A stretch of 64,000 nucleotides of DNA from Clostridium senegalense JC122 (lineage in GTDB: Bacteria > Bacillota > Clostridia > Clostridiales > Clostridiaceae): the NCBI RefSeq assembly GCF_000285575.1, contig NZ_HE611052.1, positions 312,712 to 376,711 of the forward strand. Reading direction: 5' to 3'. The position numbers and the translations under genes were made by a program. The notes beneath the pieces are model-generated. The model was not told the DNA's origin and made no database searches. It saw nothing but the letters and a program-made list of their open reading frames with translations. Position 1 is the stretch's first letter; each line of letters begins with the position of its first letter. This document shows positions 36,767-45,656 of this stretch, in pieces.

Positions 36767-37552
36767 CTAATCGAAAAAACTCTTTTCTCTGTTATAGCGA
36801 TGCTTTACACCCCACTCTATTAAAATTAGTACAATTATACTTACTATCAAAAATACCATACTATATAAAGCGGATATTGTTCTATCACCACTTTGAATAT
36901 ATGGGAACATCACTATGGGATAAGTTACAATATTTCCACCACCTATAATAAGTACTAAAAAATATTGACTAAAAGAAATTATAAAAGACATACTTGCTGC
37001 TCCTATAATTCCTGGTAATATTAGTGGAAAAGTTACATATTTAAAAGTATTATATCTATCAGCACCTAACATTTTTGCCTGCATTTCAAATTTATCTCCT
37101 ACCATCTTGTAGACATCTCCTATTATTCTCACAGCATAAGGAATACACGGCAATATATTTATTATAATAACACCTGCCATTGTATTTGCTAAACCTAATT
37201 TTATAAAAGTTATATGTACTCCCATGACTATAGAAATTAATGGTACTATTATAGGAGATATTATAAGTAATTCAAAGAATTTTTTACCTTTAAATTCATA
37301 TAATGTTATTGCCTTCGCTGCTGGTATACTTATAATAATTGTTATAAAAGTAGTCACTATGGATACAGTTACACTTATTAAAAGAACTTGCAAATTTTCC
37401 CCTATCAAAAGATATTCAAATCCTCTGAAAGAAATTTTTTTAGGAAACATATATGGAAATGGCCAGGAATTAGTAAATGACCATATGCATAACATTAAAA
37501 GTGGTGCTATTAAAATTATAATTGTAAAATCTATAATATTTTTCTTATTCAT
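36767..37552 (-). CDS. ABC importer permease 2
   Basis: A 261-residue permease with six membrane segments. The coupling EAA loop is seen near residues 155-185 (MLGADRYNTFKYVTFPLILPG). The fold is that of PotC/ThiP-type permeases. It starts 14 nt after the first permease stop; its ribosome site is weak (GTGAG), so it probably depends on coupling. Acts with 37567-38427 as the channel. Confidence 0.82.
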   Translation of the reverse strand: MNKKNIIDFTIIILIAPLLMLCIWSFTNSWPFPYMFPKKISFRGFEYLLIGENLQVLLISVTVSIVTTFITIIISIPAAKAITLYEFKGKKFFELLIISPIIVPLISIVMGVHITFIKLGLANTMAGVIIINILPCIPYAVRIIGDVYKMVGDKFEMQAKMLGADRYNTFKYVTFPLILPGIIGAASMSFIISFSQYFLVLIIGGGNIVTYPIVMFPYIQSGDRTISALYSMVFLIVSIIVLILIEWGVKHRYNREKSFFD

Positions 37553-37566
37553 GTTTTTATTCTCAC

Positions 37567-38427
37567 TTATATTTTATAATTGTAAATTTTTTTGAAAATT
37601 TTATTATAAATCATTAATAATAGAAAACTTAATAATGATAATATAACATTTATACACATTGCTATAGGTCTTTTAGTCAAGTCTGAACTTATATAATTTA
37701 AATAAGCCTCAACTGCAAGAGTTTTAGGTGTGGATGGTCCTATTAAAAATGGAACCTCAAAAGCACCAAATGAAAAAGCAAATAGTAAAATAAAAGACGA
37801 AAGTATAGCTGGAAGGGATAACGGTAATATCACATGTATAAAACTTTGCAATTTATTTGCACCTAAATTCATAGCAACACTTTCCAATTTATCACTTGTA
37901 TTTTTTAGGATATTATAGGTTGTAACAGCAGTAAATGGAATTCCCTTCCATAGATAAACTAAAATTATCCCAATACCATTTTTGTCAGATACTAAAGAAA
38001 AAAATTGTGATGGATCATTTATTATTCCTATATTATACAATAACCTTGCAATAAATCCTGTCTTTGAAAACAACATAATCATCAACAATACAACTATTAT
38101 ATGAGGAATTATTATAGGAAGGTTAACTAATCCATACCTAAACGTTGAAAATTTATCTTTTGATAAGAAATAAGCAAAAACAACTCCTAATATTGTAGCT
38201 AACATTGATGATATTAACGCTATGTTTAGTGTAAAAAAGAATGAACTTATAAATTTAGGATTTGATAACACTTCCTTATAATAAGCAAAACTTATATTGT
38301 AAAGACCTATGCCTTCAAAATATCCTAAACTCTGAAAAATACAATTTATTATTCCAACTCCCATTATTCCTAATAATATTAATGACACTGGAATAAGAAG
38401 AATATATGGTTTTAGTCTACTTTTCAC
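37567..38427 (-). CDS. ABC importer permease 1
   Basis: A 286-residue permease with six segments and an EAA loop near residues 180-210 (MNLGANKLQSFIHVILPLSL). Start is GTG at 38427 with GAAGAGG 9 nt before it, overlapping the binding-protein stop by 11 nt. Second gene of the operon. Confidence 0.82.
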   Translation of the reverse strand: MKSRLKPYILLIPVSLILLGIMGVGIINCIFQSLGYFEGIGLYNISFAYYKEVLSNPKFISSFFFTLNIALISSMLATILGVVFAYFLSKDKFSTFRYGLVNLPIIIPHIIVVLLMIMLFSKTGFIARLLYNIGIINDPSQFFSLVSDKNGIGIILVYLWKGIPFTAVTTYNILKNTSDKLESVAMNLGANKLQSFIHVILPLSLPAILSSFILLFAFSFGAFEVPFLIGPSTPKTLAVEAYLNYISSDLTKRPIAMCINVILSLLSFLLLMIYNKIFKKIYNYKI

Positions 38428-39628
38428 CTTCTAGAACCTCTTCCGTCCATATTTCTTCTATTATTGGTACCAATCCTGCCTTTAATTCAGGTAATGATTT
38501 TTCTATACTAATACTTTCACTAAACTTTTTCATATCCTCTTCATTAATTTTATTTTTGTCTAATACTGATACATCTCCCCAATTATTAATATCATTTTTA
38601 GAAGCTTGAGCATCTATACTTGTCAAAAAATTTATAAGCATTATAGCCCCAGCTTTATTTTTACTATTTTCAGGTATAGCTAAGAAATGTGTATTACTTA
38701 TATTTCCCTTATCAAATTCAATAATTCTTGTATTCTTACTAAATTCTCCCGTCTCTATCATACCTAATAACGCATTTGGCGAATACGTCATAGTAAAATA
38801 CACTTCTCCATCAGAATACATATTTTCAAGTTGAGCAGAAGTTGCAGGATAAGTCCTACCATTATTCCACAAATAGGGTTTTATAGAATTTAAATATTCC
38901 ATTGCTGGTTTTATAGCCGTTCTTACCATTTCCTTATCTTCTGGAAGATCTTTTACATTATCGTAACCTACAATATCATATATTATATTTCTTACAAATG
39001 CACTTCCTGTAAAATCTGGCAACGCTGGATAAGTAAATTTTCCTGGATTTGCTTTTATAATTTTTTCTAAATCTGTTGAATTCGTTATAGTATCAGTTAT
39101 TTTAGAATCATCAACAGCTATTACAAATTGAGCTTTTCCAAAAGGTGCTTCTAATCCTTCTACACTTATTCCAAAATCTATTTTTACATCTTCAGAATCT
39201 TTATCTATGTATTTTTCATAGTTAGGTAATTTATCCACAAAAGGTCCAAATAATAGACTATTGTCCTTTGCAGATTTAAAGTTTTCTCCATTTAACCAAA
39301 CTACATCAATATTTCCACTTGCATTACCTGCTTGTTTTTCAGAAATTAATTTATTCATGATATTCTCTATATCCATTCCAACTCTTTTTACTGTAATATT
39401 ATGTTTTTCCTTCATTTGTGGTATGACATAAGTATCAAACCACTTATTCATCACTTCATTTCCCCCATACCCATAAAAGTTTACATTACTCTCTTTAGAA
39501 TGACTTTCTATTTCTTCATAACTCATATTTGATACATCTACATTTTCAATATTCTTAGTTTTATTAGAACATCCAATTAATCCCAAAACAAAAATTATGC
39601 ATATTGTAAATAAAAATTTCTTCTTCAT
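38417..39628 (-). CDS. ABC importer substrate-binding lipoprotein (YnjB-like)
   Basis: A 403-residue lipoprotein: signal peptide with lipobox GLIGC, Cys20 as lipid anchor. The mature protein reads NFYGYGGNEVMNKWFDTYV, IDVVWLNGENFK and LFGPFVDKLPNYEKY, close to the YnjB type of binding proteins, whose ligand is not firmly known; the general fold also serves polyamine, iron and thiamine uptake. AAAGGAG precedes the ATG. First gene of a four-gene operon. Confidence 0.82.
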   Translation of the reverse strand: MKKKFLFTICIIFVLGLIGCSNKTKNIENVDVSNMSYEEIESHSKESNVNFYGYGGNEVMNKWFDTYVIPQMKEKHNITVKRVGMDIENIMNKLISEKQAGNASGNIDVVWLNGENFKSAKDNSLLFGPFVDKLPNYEKYIDKDSEDVKIDFGISVEGLEAPFGKAQFVIAVDDSKITDTITNSTDLEKIIKANPGKFTYPALPDFTGSAFVRNIIYDIVGYDNVKDLPEDKEMVRTAIKPAMEYLNSIKPYLWNNGRTYPATSAQLENMYSDGEVYFTMTYSPNALLGMIETGEFSKNTRIIEFDKGNISNTHFLAIPENSKNKAGAIMLINFLTSIDAQASKNDINNWGDVSVLDKNKINEEDMKKFSESISIEKSLPELKAGLVPIIEEIWTEEVLEGEK

Positions 39629-39782
39629 TAAACTTAGCTCCTTTTATTATTCTCTAATAAAATTATAGCAGTAATATATACTTTTTCTACATTTTGTATA
39701 AAAAAATCACTATTTATTTATAAATTCTATATGAAACTTATAACTATTTAAAAATAAGATTTAAATTTTATAATTATTATTT

Positions 39783-40781
39783 TTAATTTGATTTTGTTGA
39801 TACATATATAAGTGATGATATTGCAGCTATATTTATTATTTGCGTTTCTATTAATACATTAGTTATTGTATTTGTGGCTATGCTTTCTATCAATCCATTC
39901 ACAACTTTATTTTTCATGGAATCAGTATATGATGACAATGTAAGTGCTACTGATACTACTGCTCTATTATCTTTTCCAAAGACAAAATTTCCAAATCCAT
40001 TTTTTTCTAGCTCATCATCTACACTTTTTACATCATCTAAAAATTTATCATTATCATTAACAATAGATGTAACTATTCCAACTAACGGTAATAACTGCCC
40101 TTTCAAAGGGAAATCATTTTCCTTTAAAAATTTATATAGTTTTACAACCTTTAATGCCTTTTCTTCTACAGTCCCATTAGCAAAACTTAACATGTGTGTA
40201 AGTGTTTGAAGTTCGTTACTCTTATTAAATCCATTTTCACTTAAATACTTATAATTTTTTTCAATGCCATTAAATGTTTCATCTAAATTTTCACAAGTCA
40301 TTGCTATCATTGCAGCTGCACAATAATCTTCTTTTGATGTTAAAAATTTATGATTTTTTCTCATTAACTCATAGGATATTTTTGTTCTTTCTACTGTTTC
40401 ATATATACCATATTTTTTACCGTGTTTATATATGATGTTAGCCGCCATAACTAAATATTCGCTACTACTAAAATATTTCTGTAACTTTTCATATACTCCT
40501 TTAATTTCTAAAAAAACTAACTTAGGATTATGTGTTAGAGAAATCGTGGTAGCCAAACTAAGTAAAACGTTATCATTTTTAAAAACTGAAAAAAAAGATG
40601 TATTTTTATTTATCACTTTAATTGCCTCATTTGTACTTTTTGCATCTATAACCCTATTTTCTATAGCAAGTGATAGTGAATTACATGCTTTTATTAAGTT
40701 GTTATTGTGTCTCTTAGTTTTTCCTAATTCTTCATAATTGCTTATCATTTTTAATATTTTATTTTTTAAACATTGCTCCAT
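39783..40781 (-). CDS. DUF4003-family protein
   Basis: A 332-residue soluble all-helical protein; the lengths and pattern (SYELMRKNHKFLTSKEDYCAAAMIA near residue 140, quoted in part, and TLTHMLSFANG near 200) fit the DUF4003 family of Bacillota. In that family the function is unknown. GGGGG five nt before the ATG at 40781 decides the start. Monocistronic. The C-terminal 40 residues are hydrophobic and Thr/Ile-rich, possibly a buried helix rather than a membrane segment. Confidence 0.75.
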   Translation of the reverse strand: MEQCLKNKILKMISNYEELGKTKRHNNNLIKACNSLSLAIENRVIDAKSTNEAIKVINKNTSFFSVFKNDNVLLSLATTISLTHNPKLVFLEIKGVYEKLQKYFSSSEYLVMAANIIYKHGKKYGIYETVERTKISYELMRKNHKFLTSKEDYCAAAMIAMTCENLDETFNGIEKNYKYLSENGFNKSNELQTLTHMLSFANGTVEEKALKVVKLYKFLKENDFPLKGQLLPLVGIVTSIVNDNDKFLDDVKSVDDELEKNGFGNFVFGKDNRAVVSVALTLSSYTDSMKNKVVNGLIESIATNTITNVLIETQIINIAAISSLIYVSTKSN

Positions 40782-40973
40782 ATTATCCCCCAATATTTCT
40801 ACTAATCTATATTTAATAATTCAATTATAAATTTATTATATTGTAACATTTTAACTATTTTTGTCAAATTTACAACTGTTGTCATAATGGAATAAACATA
40901 GTTTTATATTTGTATATCACTTTCAAACATTTATTGTTTTAAGATTATACTTATATATTCAAAATTTAAAGTA

Positions 40974-41015
40974 AAAAACTATGCTATATCTTATTTTAGA
41001 TATAGCATAGTTTTT
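40974..41015 (-). terminator. Terminator of the NADH oxidase-BFD operon
   Basis: Perfect 18-bp arms (40974-40991/40998-41015), T-run on the minus strand. Confidence 0.8.
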
Positions 41016-41192
41016 TATTCTTCATATACTTTTATTAAAGTTTCTATTGTTCCTTCACATCTTCCGCCACGACATCCACCAGTTCCAGCACCAGTTTTTT
41101 CTTTTACATCTTCAAATGTTTTTGCTCCATTTTTTATAGATTCTATTATTTGTTCTTTTGTGACGCCTCTACAAAGACACACTTTTTTCCAT
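41015..41192 (-). CDS. BFD-like [2Fe-2S] ferredoxin partner of NADH oxidase
   Basis: A small BFD domain: VCLCRGVTKEQII then TGAGTGGCRGGRCEG, giving the C-X-C and C-X4-C ligands of a [2Fe-2S] centre. AAAGGAG stands 7 nt before an ATG at 41192, but that ATG is out of frame by one: with five instead of six A at 41183-41188 it would read MEKVCLCRG. As the sequence stands, the open frame reaches up only to a TTG at 41239 without a proper site. So the real start is probably 41192 and the A6 tract is a mutation or error. It likely passes electrons to or from the oxidase upstream. Confidence 0.65.
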
Positions 41193-41299
41193 AATATTTC
41201 TCCTTTTGTATAATAATATTTAACTTTATAATTGTGCAATATATATGTTTTAATTATTATACTTTATATTATATATTAATAATTATTATTTGTAAATAA

Positions 41300-42646
41300 T
41301 TATTGTTGGTATTTTTTTAATGCTTCTAACGCTGCTATATTTAATAAACTCCATGGCTTATTAAAATGCGGTTGGAAAAAGAAATCTGTCATTGCTAACT
41401 CTTCTATTGTCATATTATTTTGTATTGCAACAGATAATGTATTCATAAATTGTGTTAAATCTACATCAGATATAATTTGACCACCTAAAATCCTTTTTGT
41501 GTCCCTATCAAAAACTAATTTTAAAGTAGCTTCCTTAAAAGTTGGCATAAATTCCGGTCTATAATTATCTTTTATAATTACAGACTCTATATTTAATGAT
41601 GTACTTGCTCTACCAACTTCCTCTGTTAAACCTGTAGATGCTATAGATTTATTATAAATTTTAATTCCTGAAGTACCTTGAGTCCCCATATACTTCAAAG
41701 TTGGATTTTTTATATTTTTTGCAACTAAAGTTCCCATTCTTACAGCATTGGTTGCCAATGGAATATATCTTGTATCTTTAGCTGGATTATATCTTACTAC
41801 GCAACAATCTCCCGCTGCAAAAACATCCTCTTCACTTGTTCTCATATACTCATCAATTATTATTGCCCCATTTTTAAGTGTATCTAATTTACCTTTTATA
41901 ATATTTGTATTTGGTGCAAATCCTATGCAAAGAATTACTAAATCTGCTTTATAACATCCTTTATCTGTTATTACTTTTGATACTTTTTTATCTTCACCTT
42001 CAAAACACTTAACTTTTTCACCTAACACTAAATTTATTCCATTCTTTTCAAACTCTGATTCTGCTATATCTGTAAACTCTTTATCTAAATACTTAGACAT
42101 TATTCTATTCTCAGCATCTATTAATGTTACATTTTTATTTTTCATTTTAAAAGCTTCTGCAAGCTCTACACCAATGTACCCTGCTCCAATTATCACTACG
42201 TTCTTAGCATAATTACATTCTTTCTCAATTACTTTTGCATGATTGTAGTTTTTACATAATAATATATTTTCTAAGTCCTTGCCTTCAAAATTAGGTACTA
42301 TCGGCCAAGATCCTAATGTAAGAATTAACTTATCATAATTATCCTCAAATATTTCTTTTGTATTCAAATTTTTAACTTTAACTATTTTCTTTTTCAAATC
42401 TACATCTAAAACCTCATGCTCCATATTAGTTTTAACACCAATAGATTTTAAGTTTTCTGGTGAGTTATAAAATAACTTTTCTGTTTCTGTAACTACTCCT
42501 CCTATAGACAATGCTATACCACAAGATAAAAATGATATATTATTATTTTTTTCATAAACAACCACTTCACTATTTGGATAATCTGCCTTTAAATTAACTA
42601 TAGCTGCAGTTCCTGCATGAGTACATCCTATAACAATAACTTTCAT
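41300..42646 (-). CDS. nox: NADH oxidase / CoA-disulfide-reductase-type flavoprotein
   Basis: A 448-residue FAD protein. The FAD fold begins IVIGCTHAG with His10, followed by FLSCGIALS with redox-active Cys42; the NADH fold is VVIIGAGYIGVELAEAF near 150; the second FAD motif is FAAGDCCVV near 285. His10 and Cys42 are what water-forming NADH oxidases use, removing oxygen in anaerobes; CoA-disulfide reductase is an alternative role. TAGGAGGG precedes the ATG. Cotranscribed with a BFD ferredoxin 60 nt downstream. Confidence 0.85.
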   Translation of the reverse strand: MKVIVIGCTHAGTAAIVNLKADYPNSEVVVYEKNNNISFLSCGIALSIGGVVTETEKLFYNSPENLKSIGVKTNMEHEVLDVDLKKKIVKVKNLNTKEIFEDNYDKLILTLGSWPIVPNFEGKDLENILLCKNYNHAKVIEKECNYAKNVVIIGAGYIGVELAEAFKMKNKNVTLIDAENRIMSKYLDKEFTDIAESEFEKNGINLVLGEKVKCFEGEDKKVSKVITDKGCYKADLVILCIGFAPNTNIIKGKLDTLKNGAIIIDEYMRTSEEDVFAAGDCCVVRYNPAKDTRYIPLATNAVRMGTLVAKNIKNPTLKYMGTQGTSGIKIYNKSIASTGLTEEVGRASTSLNIESVIIKDNYRPEFMPTFKEATLKLVFDRDTKRILGGQIISDVDLTQFMNTLSVAIQNNMTIEELAMTDFFFQPHFNKPWSLLNIAALEALKKYQQ

Positions 42647-42812
42647 AAAATTCCCTCCTAAAATACCTTTAAAAATAATAATTATTAGTTAATAGCATTT
42701 ATTAACTATATTGTATATGATTTTACATTATAAGTAAATAGCTTTTTATATTTTTTTTAATATTTTTTTATATTAATGTTAATAATACTTTTAAAAAGTT
42801 AAGGTGATTTTT

Positions 42813-43604
42813 ATGAAAAATATTTTAATAACTGGAGCTGGAACTGGGATAGGTAAATCTGCTGCTATAGCATTATCTCTTCGTGGCCATTTAGTTTATG
42901 CCACAACCCATACGGATAATGAGGCTATTATATTAAATAATATTGGTAAGAAATTAAATTTGCCAATAAAAAGTTTTAAACTTGATATAACAAATCCTAT
43001 AGATAGAAATATAGTAACCAACTTAAATTTAGATGTTTTAATAAATAATGCGGCTATTGGAGACTCTGGTTCTATTGCGGAAATTAATATTAAAAATTTC
43101 AAAAAAGTTTTTGAAACTAATGTTTTCTCCACTATTGAACTTACCCAATTAGTTCTTAAACAAATGATAAAAAATAATAGTGGTAAAATAATTTTTATTT
43201 CATCCCTTTTGGGTAAGACTATATATCCATTTCTATCTCCATATGCCTCATCTAAATTTGCCCTAGAATGTATAGCCTTATCATTACGTGAAGAACTTAA
43301 TGAACTAAATAACAACAATATTCAAGTAACGATAATAGAACCAGGTGCTTATAATACAGGATTTAATCAAAAAAATATTTATAAGCAATTTACTTGGATG
43401 AAAGACAAATCATACTTCAAAAATAAAATTGATTATTTAAAAAGAAAACATTTTAATTATTTTAGTACAATAGAAGTAAAATCAACTTCATCTATAGTAG
43501 ATGAATATATTAAAGCTGTAGAAACAAAAAAAGTAAAACGTAGATATATTGCCCCTAAATCACAAGGAGTATATGTTAAAATCAAACAAATTATGGGACT
43601 TTAG
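42813..43604 (+). CDS. Short-chain dehydrogenase/reductase (SDR)
   Basis: A 263-residue SDR: TGAGTGIGKS at residues 7-16 for the cofactor, NNAAIGDSG near 84, Ser in FISSLLGK near 134, and the catalytic YASSK near 147. The tail RRYIAPKSQG is longer than in minimal SDRs. AAGGTG before the ATG at 42813 decides the start over 42804. Substrate unknown. Single gene, divergent from nox. Confidence 0.82.
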   Translation: MKNILITGAGTGIGKSAAIALSLRGHLVYATTHTDNEAIILNNIGKKLNLPIKSFKLDITNPIDRNIVTNLNLDVLINNAAIGDSGSIAEINIKNFKKVFETNVFSTIELTQLVLKQMIKNNSGKIIFISSLLGKTIYPFLSPYASSKFALECIALSLREELNELNNNNIQVTIIEPGAYNTGFNQKNIYKQFTWMKDKSYFKNKIDYLKRKHFNYFSTIEVKSTSSIVDEYIKAVETKKVKRRYIAPKSQGVYVKIKQIMGL

Positions 43605-43617
43605 TTGCTTTTAAAAA

Positions 43618-43653
43618 GAGGTAGTTAAAAAACATATTGTTTTTAACTACCTC
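43618..43653. terminator. Bidirectional terminator
   Basis: Perfect 14-bp arms GAGGTAGTTAAAAA/TTTTTAACTACCTC between convergent SDR and pseudouridine synthase genes. Confidence 0.8.
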
Positions 43654-43680
43654 CTAAAAATCTTTTTTTAATATATTATA

Positions 43681-44361
43681 TTAACACTTTTCTAACTCAC
43701 TAAGTTCTGCTTTTGTAAGATGCCTCCACTGCCCTATATCTAGTCCATTCATTTTTATATTAATAATTCTTATGCGCTCCAACCTATTTACTGTATACCC
43801 ACAAGTTTTAGTCATACGTCTTATTTGTTTGTTTATACCTTGAGTTAAAACTATATTAAAAGTATTTTCATTAATTTTTTTTACAATACATGGCCTTGTT
43901 CTAACCCCTAATATTTCAACTCCTTTAGCCATATTTTGAAGAAAATTATCATCAAAAGGCCTATCAACAGTTACTATATATTCTTTCTCATGAAAATTTT
44001 TAGATTCTAAAATTTTATTAGCAAGTTCGCCATCATTGGTCATTATAATTAGCCCTTGTGATTCTTTATCTAATCTTCCTACTGGAAATATGTATTCTTT
44101 ATAGTCCATAAATTCAATTATATTACTTTTAACATCTTTTGCTGCAGTACATACAACTCCAACAGGTTTATTTAATGCTATATATATTTTTTCTTTTGCT
44201 TTTAAAGGTTTTCCATCTAAAAATATTTCATCTTCTAATTCAACCCATTGTCCTTTACTGCAAAATTCCCCATTGACAACTATCCTATTTTCTTCAATAA
44301 GTCTATTCCCATCCTTTCTAGAACAAATACCAAAATTACTTAACAACTTATTTATTCTCAT
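43681..44361 (-). CDS. rluF: RsuA/RluF-family 23S rRNA pseudouridine synthase
   Basis: A 226-residue enzyme that isomerises uridine in rRNA. Residues 1-50 form the S4 RNA-binding domain (MRINKLLSNFGICSRKDGN); IALNKPVGVVCT near 60 opens the catalytic domain; the catalytic Asp is in FPVGRLDKESQGL near 95; QGINKQIRRM near 175 is the late RNA-binding motif. The pattern fits RluF (position 2604 family) better than RluB/E, but the exact target is inferred. GAAAGGAAAG precedes the ATG. Confidence 0.82.
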   Translation of the reverse strand: MRINKLLSNFGICSRKDGNRLIEENRIVVNGEFCSKGQWVELEDEIFLDGKPLKAKEKIYIALNKPVGVVCTAAKDVKSNIIEFMDYKEYIFPVGRLDKESQGLIIMTNDGELANKILESKNFHEKEYIVTVDRPFDDNFLQNMAKGVEILGVRTRPCIVKKINENTFNIVLTQGINKQIRRMTKTCGYTVNRLERIRIINIKMNGLDIGQWRHLTKAELSELEKC

Positions 44362-44468
44362 ATATCTTTCCTTTCACTTTACAAGTATTTAGTTTAAATT
44401 GAACAAATCTCATATAATAAATTAATTTTACATAATAACAGTCATTATTCTGAATAAATATAAAAAAA

Positions 44469-44483
44469 CGTGTATAATACACG
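44469..44483 (-). terminator. Terminator of the small-protein operon
   Basis: CGTGTAT/ATACACG palindrome followed on the minus strand by seven T. Confidence 0.7.
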
Positions 44484-44509
44484 CCTTTTATAATTTTCTA
44501 ATATGAAAC

Positions 44510-44746
44510 TTACTTTTTATTATCTTTTACTATTTTATTTATAATATCTGCTCTTGATGTTTCTATTACATTATGTATTTTTGAAGACATTTTATCATCT
44601 TTATAAATTCTTTCACCGTTATGTTCAACAAGTATCATCACTTTTTCTTCTAAAGTTTCATATTCCATAAGGTCATCTAAATATAAATCTACTAAATCTT
44701 TTAAACATGTTGCTAATTCTTTTGGATTTTTATAAACCTTTCTCAT
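44510..44746 (-). CDS. TIGR04540-like small clostridial protein
   Basis: A 78-residue helical protein beginning MRKVYKNPKELATCLKDLVD. The start, size and KIHNVIETSRADIINKI ending resemble the TIGR04540 family of small conserved clostridial proteins, whose role is unknown. GAGGGG precedes the ATG. Second gene of a two-gene operon, 14 nt after 44761-45087. Confidence 0.65.
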   Translation of the reverse strand: MRKVYKNPKELATCLKDLVDLYLDDLMEYETLEEKVMILVEHNGERIYKDDKMSSKIHNVIETSRADIINKIVKDNKK

Positions 44747-44760
44747 ATAATACCCCTCAT

Positions 44761-45087
44761 TTATTTACTTAAAAATTCATTTAAATCATATTCTTCGCTT
44801 TTAGCAAATTCTAAGAAAACTTCTTCTTCTACTTCTTTAAACTGTCTAGTATTTACTAAAACTAATTCTTGCATAACCAACTTAACGTCTATCTTACCAA
44901 CAACTTTAACCATATCAACTTTAGTTAAAGCACTTAATATTCCTTCTGCACTCTTTTCTCTTGAAATAATAGCATTGTTGGATTTTGGAAGAGATGTTTT
45001 GTAATCTAATGTAATACCATCATAAAACTCTCCAAATTCATCATATAACTCTAATGCTATATTATTTGTTTCTAAATATCTTTCCAT
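44761..45087 (-). CDS. Hypothetical protein, 108 residues
   Basis: A soluble acidic protein (MERYLETNNIALELYDEFG start) of unknown family, alternating strands and helices, no membrane segment. AAGGA lies unusually far (about 18 nt) from the ATG, so initiation is uncertain. Its position just before the TIGR04540-like gene, with a common terminator, suggests a shared role. The 508-nt gap beyond (45088-45595) shows only AT-rich DNA. Confidence 0.55.
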   Translation of the reverse strand: MERYLETNNIALELYDEFGEFYDGITLDYKTSLPKSNNAIISREKSAEGILSALTKVDMVKVVGKIDVKLVMQELVLVNTRQFKEVEEEVFLEFAKSEEYDLNEFLSK

Positions 45088-45595
45088 TGTACAAGTTAGA
45101 TTTAATCCTTGCCATGAAATTTTTTACTAAATATATTTAAAGTTGACATTTATAAAACCTCTTTCCATGGTAATTTATTTTAGCATTTTAATATGCCTTG
45201 TAAAATATATAATAAAATTTTATATTAATGTATTCATTTCATAATATAAAACTCAACATATATTATCTATATTTTACTCCCTTCAAATTGTATTATATTA
45301 AGCTTAGATTAAATTATTTATTACACTAGCTTAAAAACTAAATACTTTATTTAATTACAATATTAATTTATTGTACATTTAATATTATATATATTTTTTT
45401 GTATAGTAAAGTAAATTTATAAATTTATTTACATCAAACACTATAATCTATTCTGTCTTTAAAAATAGTTTTTCTTAATCATATATATTTATTCATAAAT
45501 ATATATTTTTTTATAATACAATTTTAATATTTGCATTTCAAATTTATAAGTATTTAATAAAAAATAATCTAAAAATTCAGTATATAAAACTAAAA

Positions 45596-45637
45596 AACTA
45601 TCTTAAAATAGAATTTGACCTCTATTTCAAGATAGTT
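45596..45637 (-). terminator. Terminator of the second ABC exporter operon
   Basis: Seventeen-nt arms (45596-45612/45621-45637, one mismatch) with T-run on the minus strand. Confidence 0.75.
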
Positions 45638-45656
45638 AGCTATTTATTAACTAAAA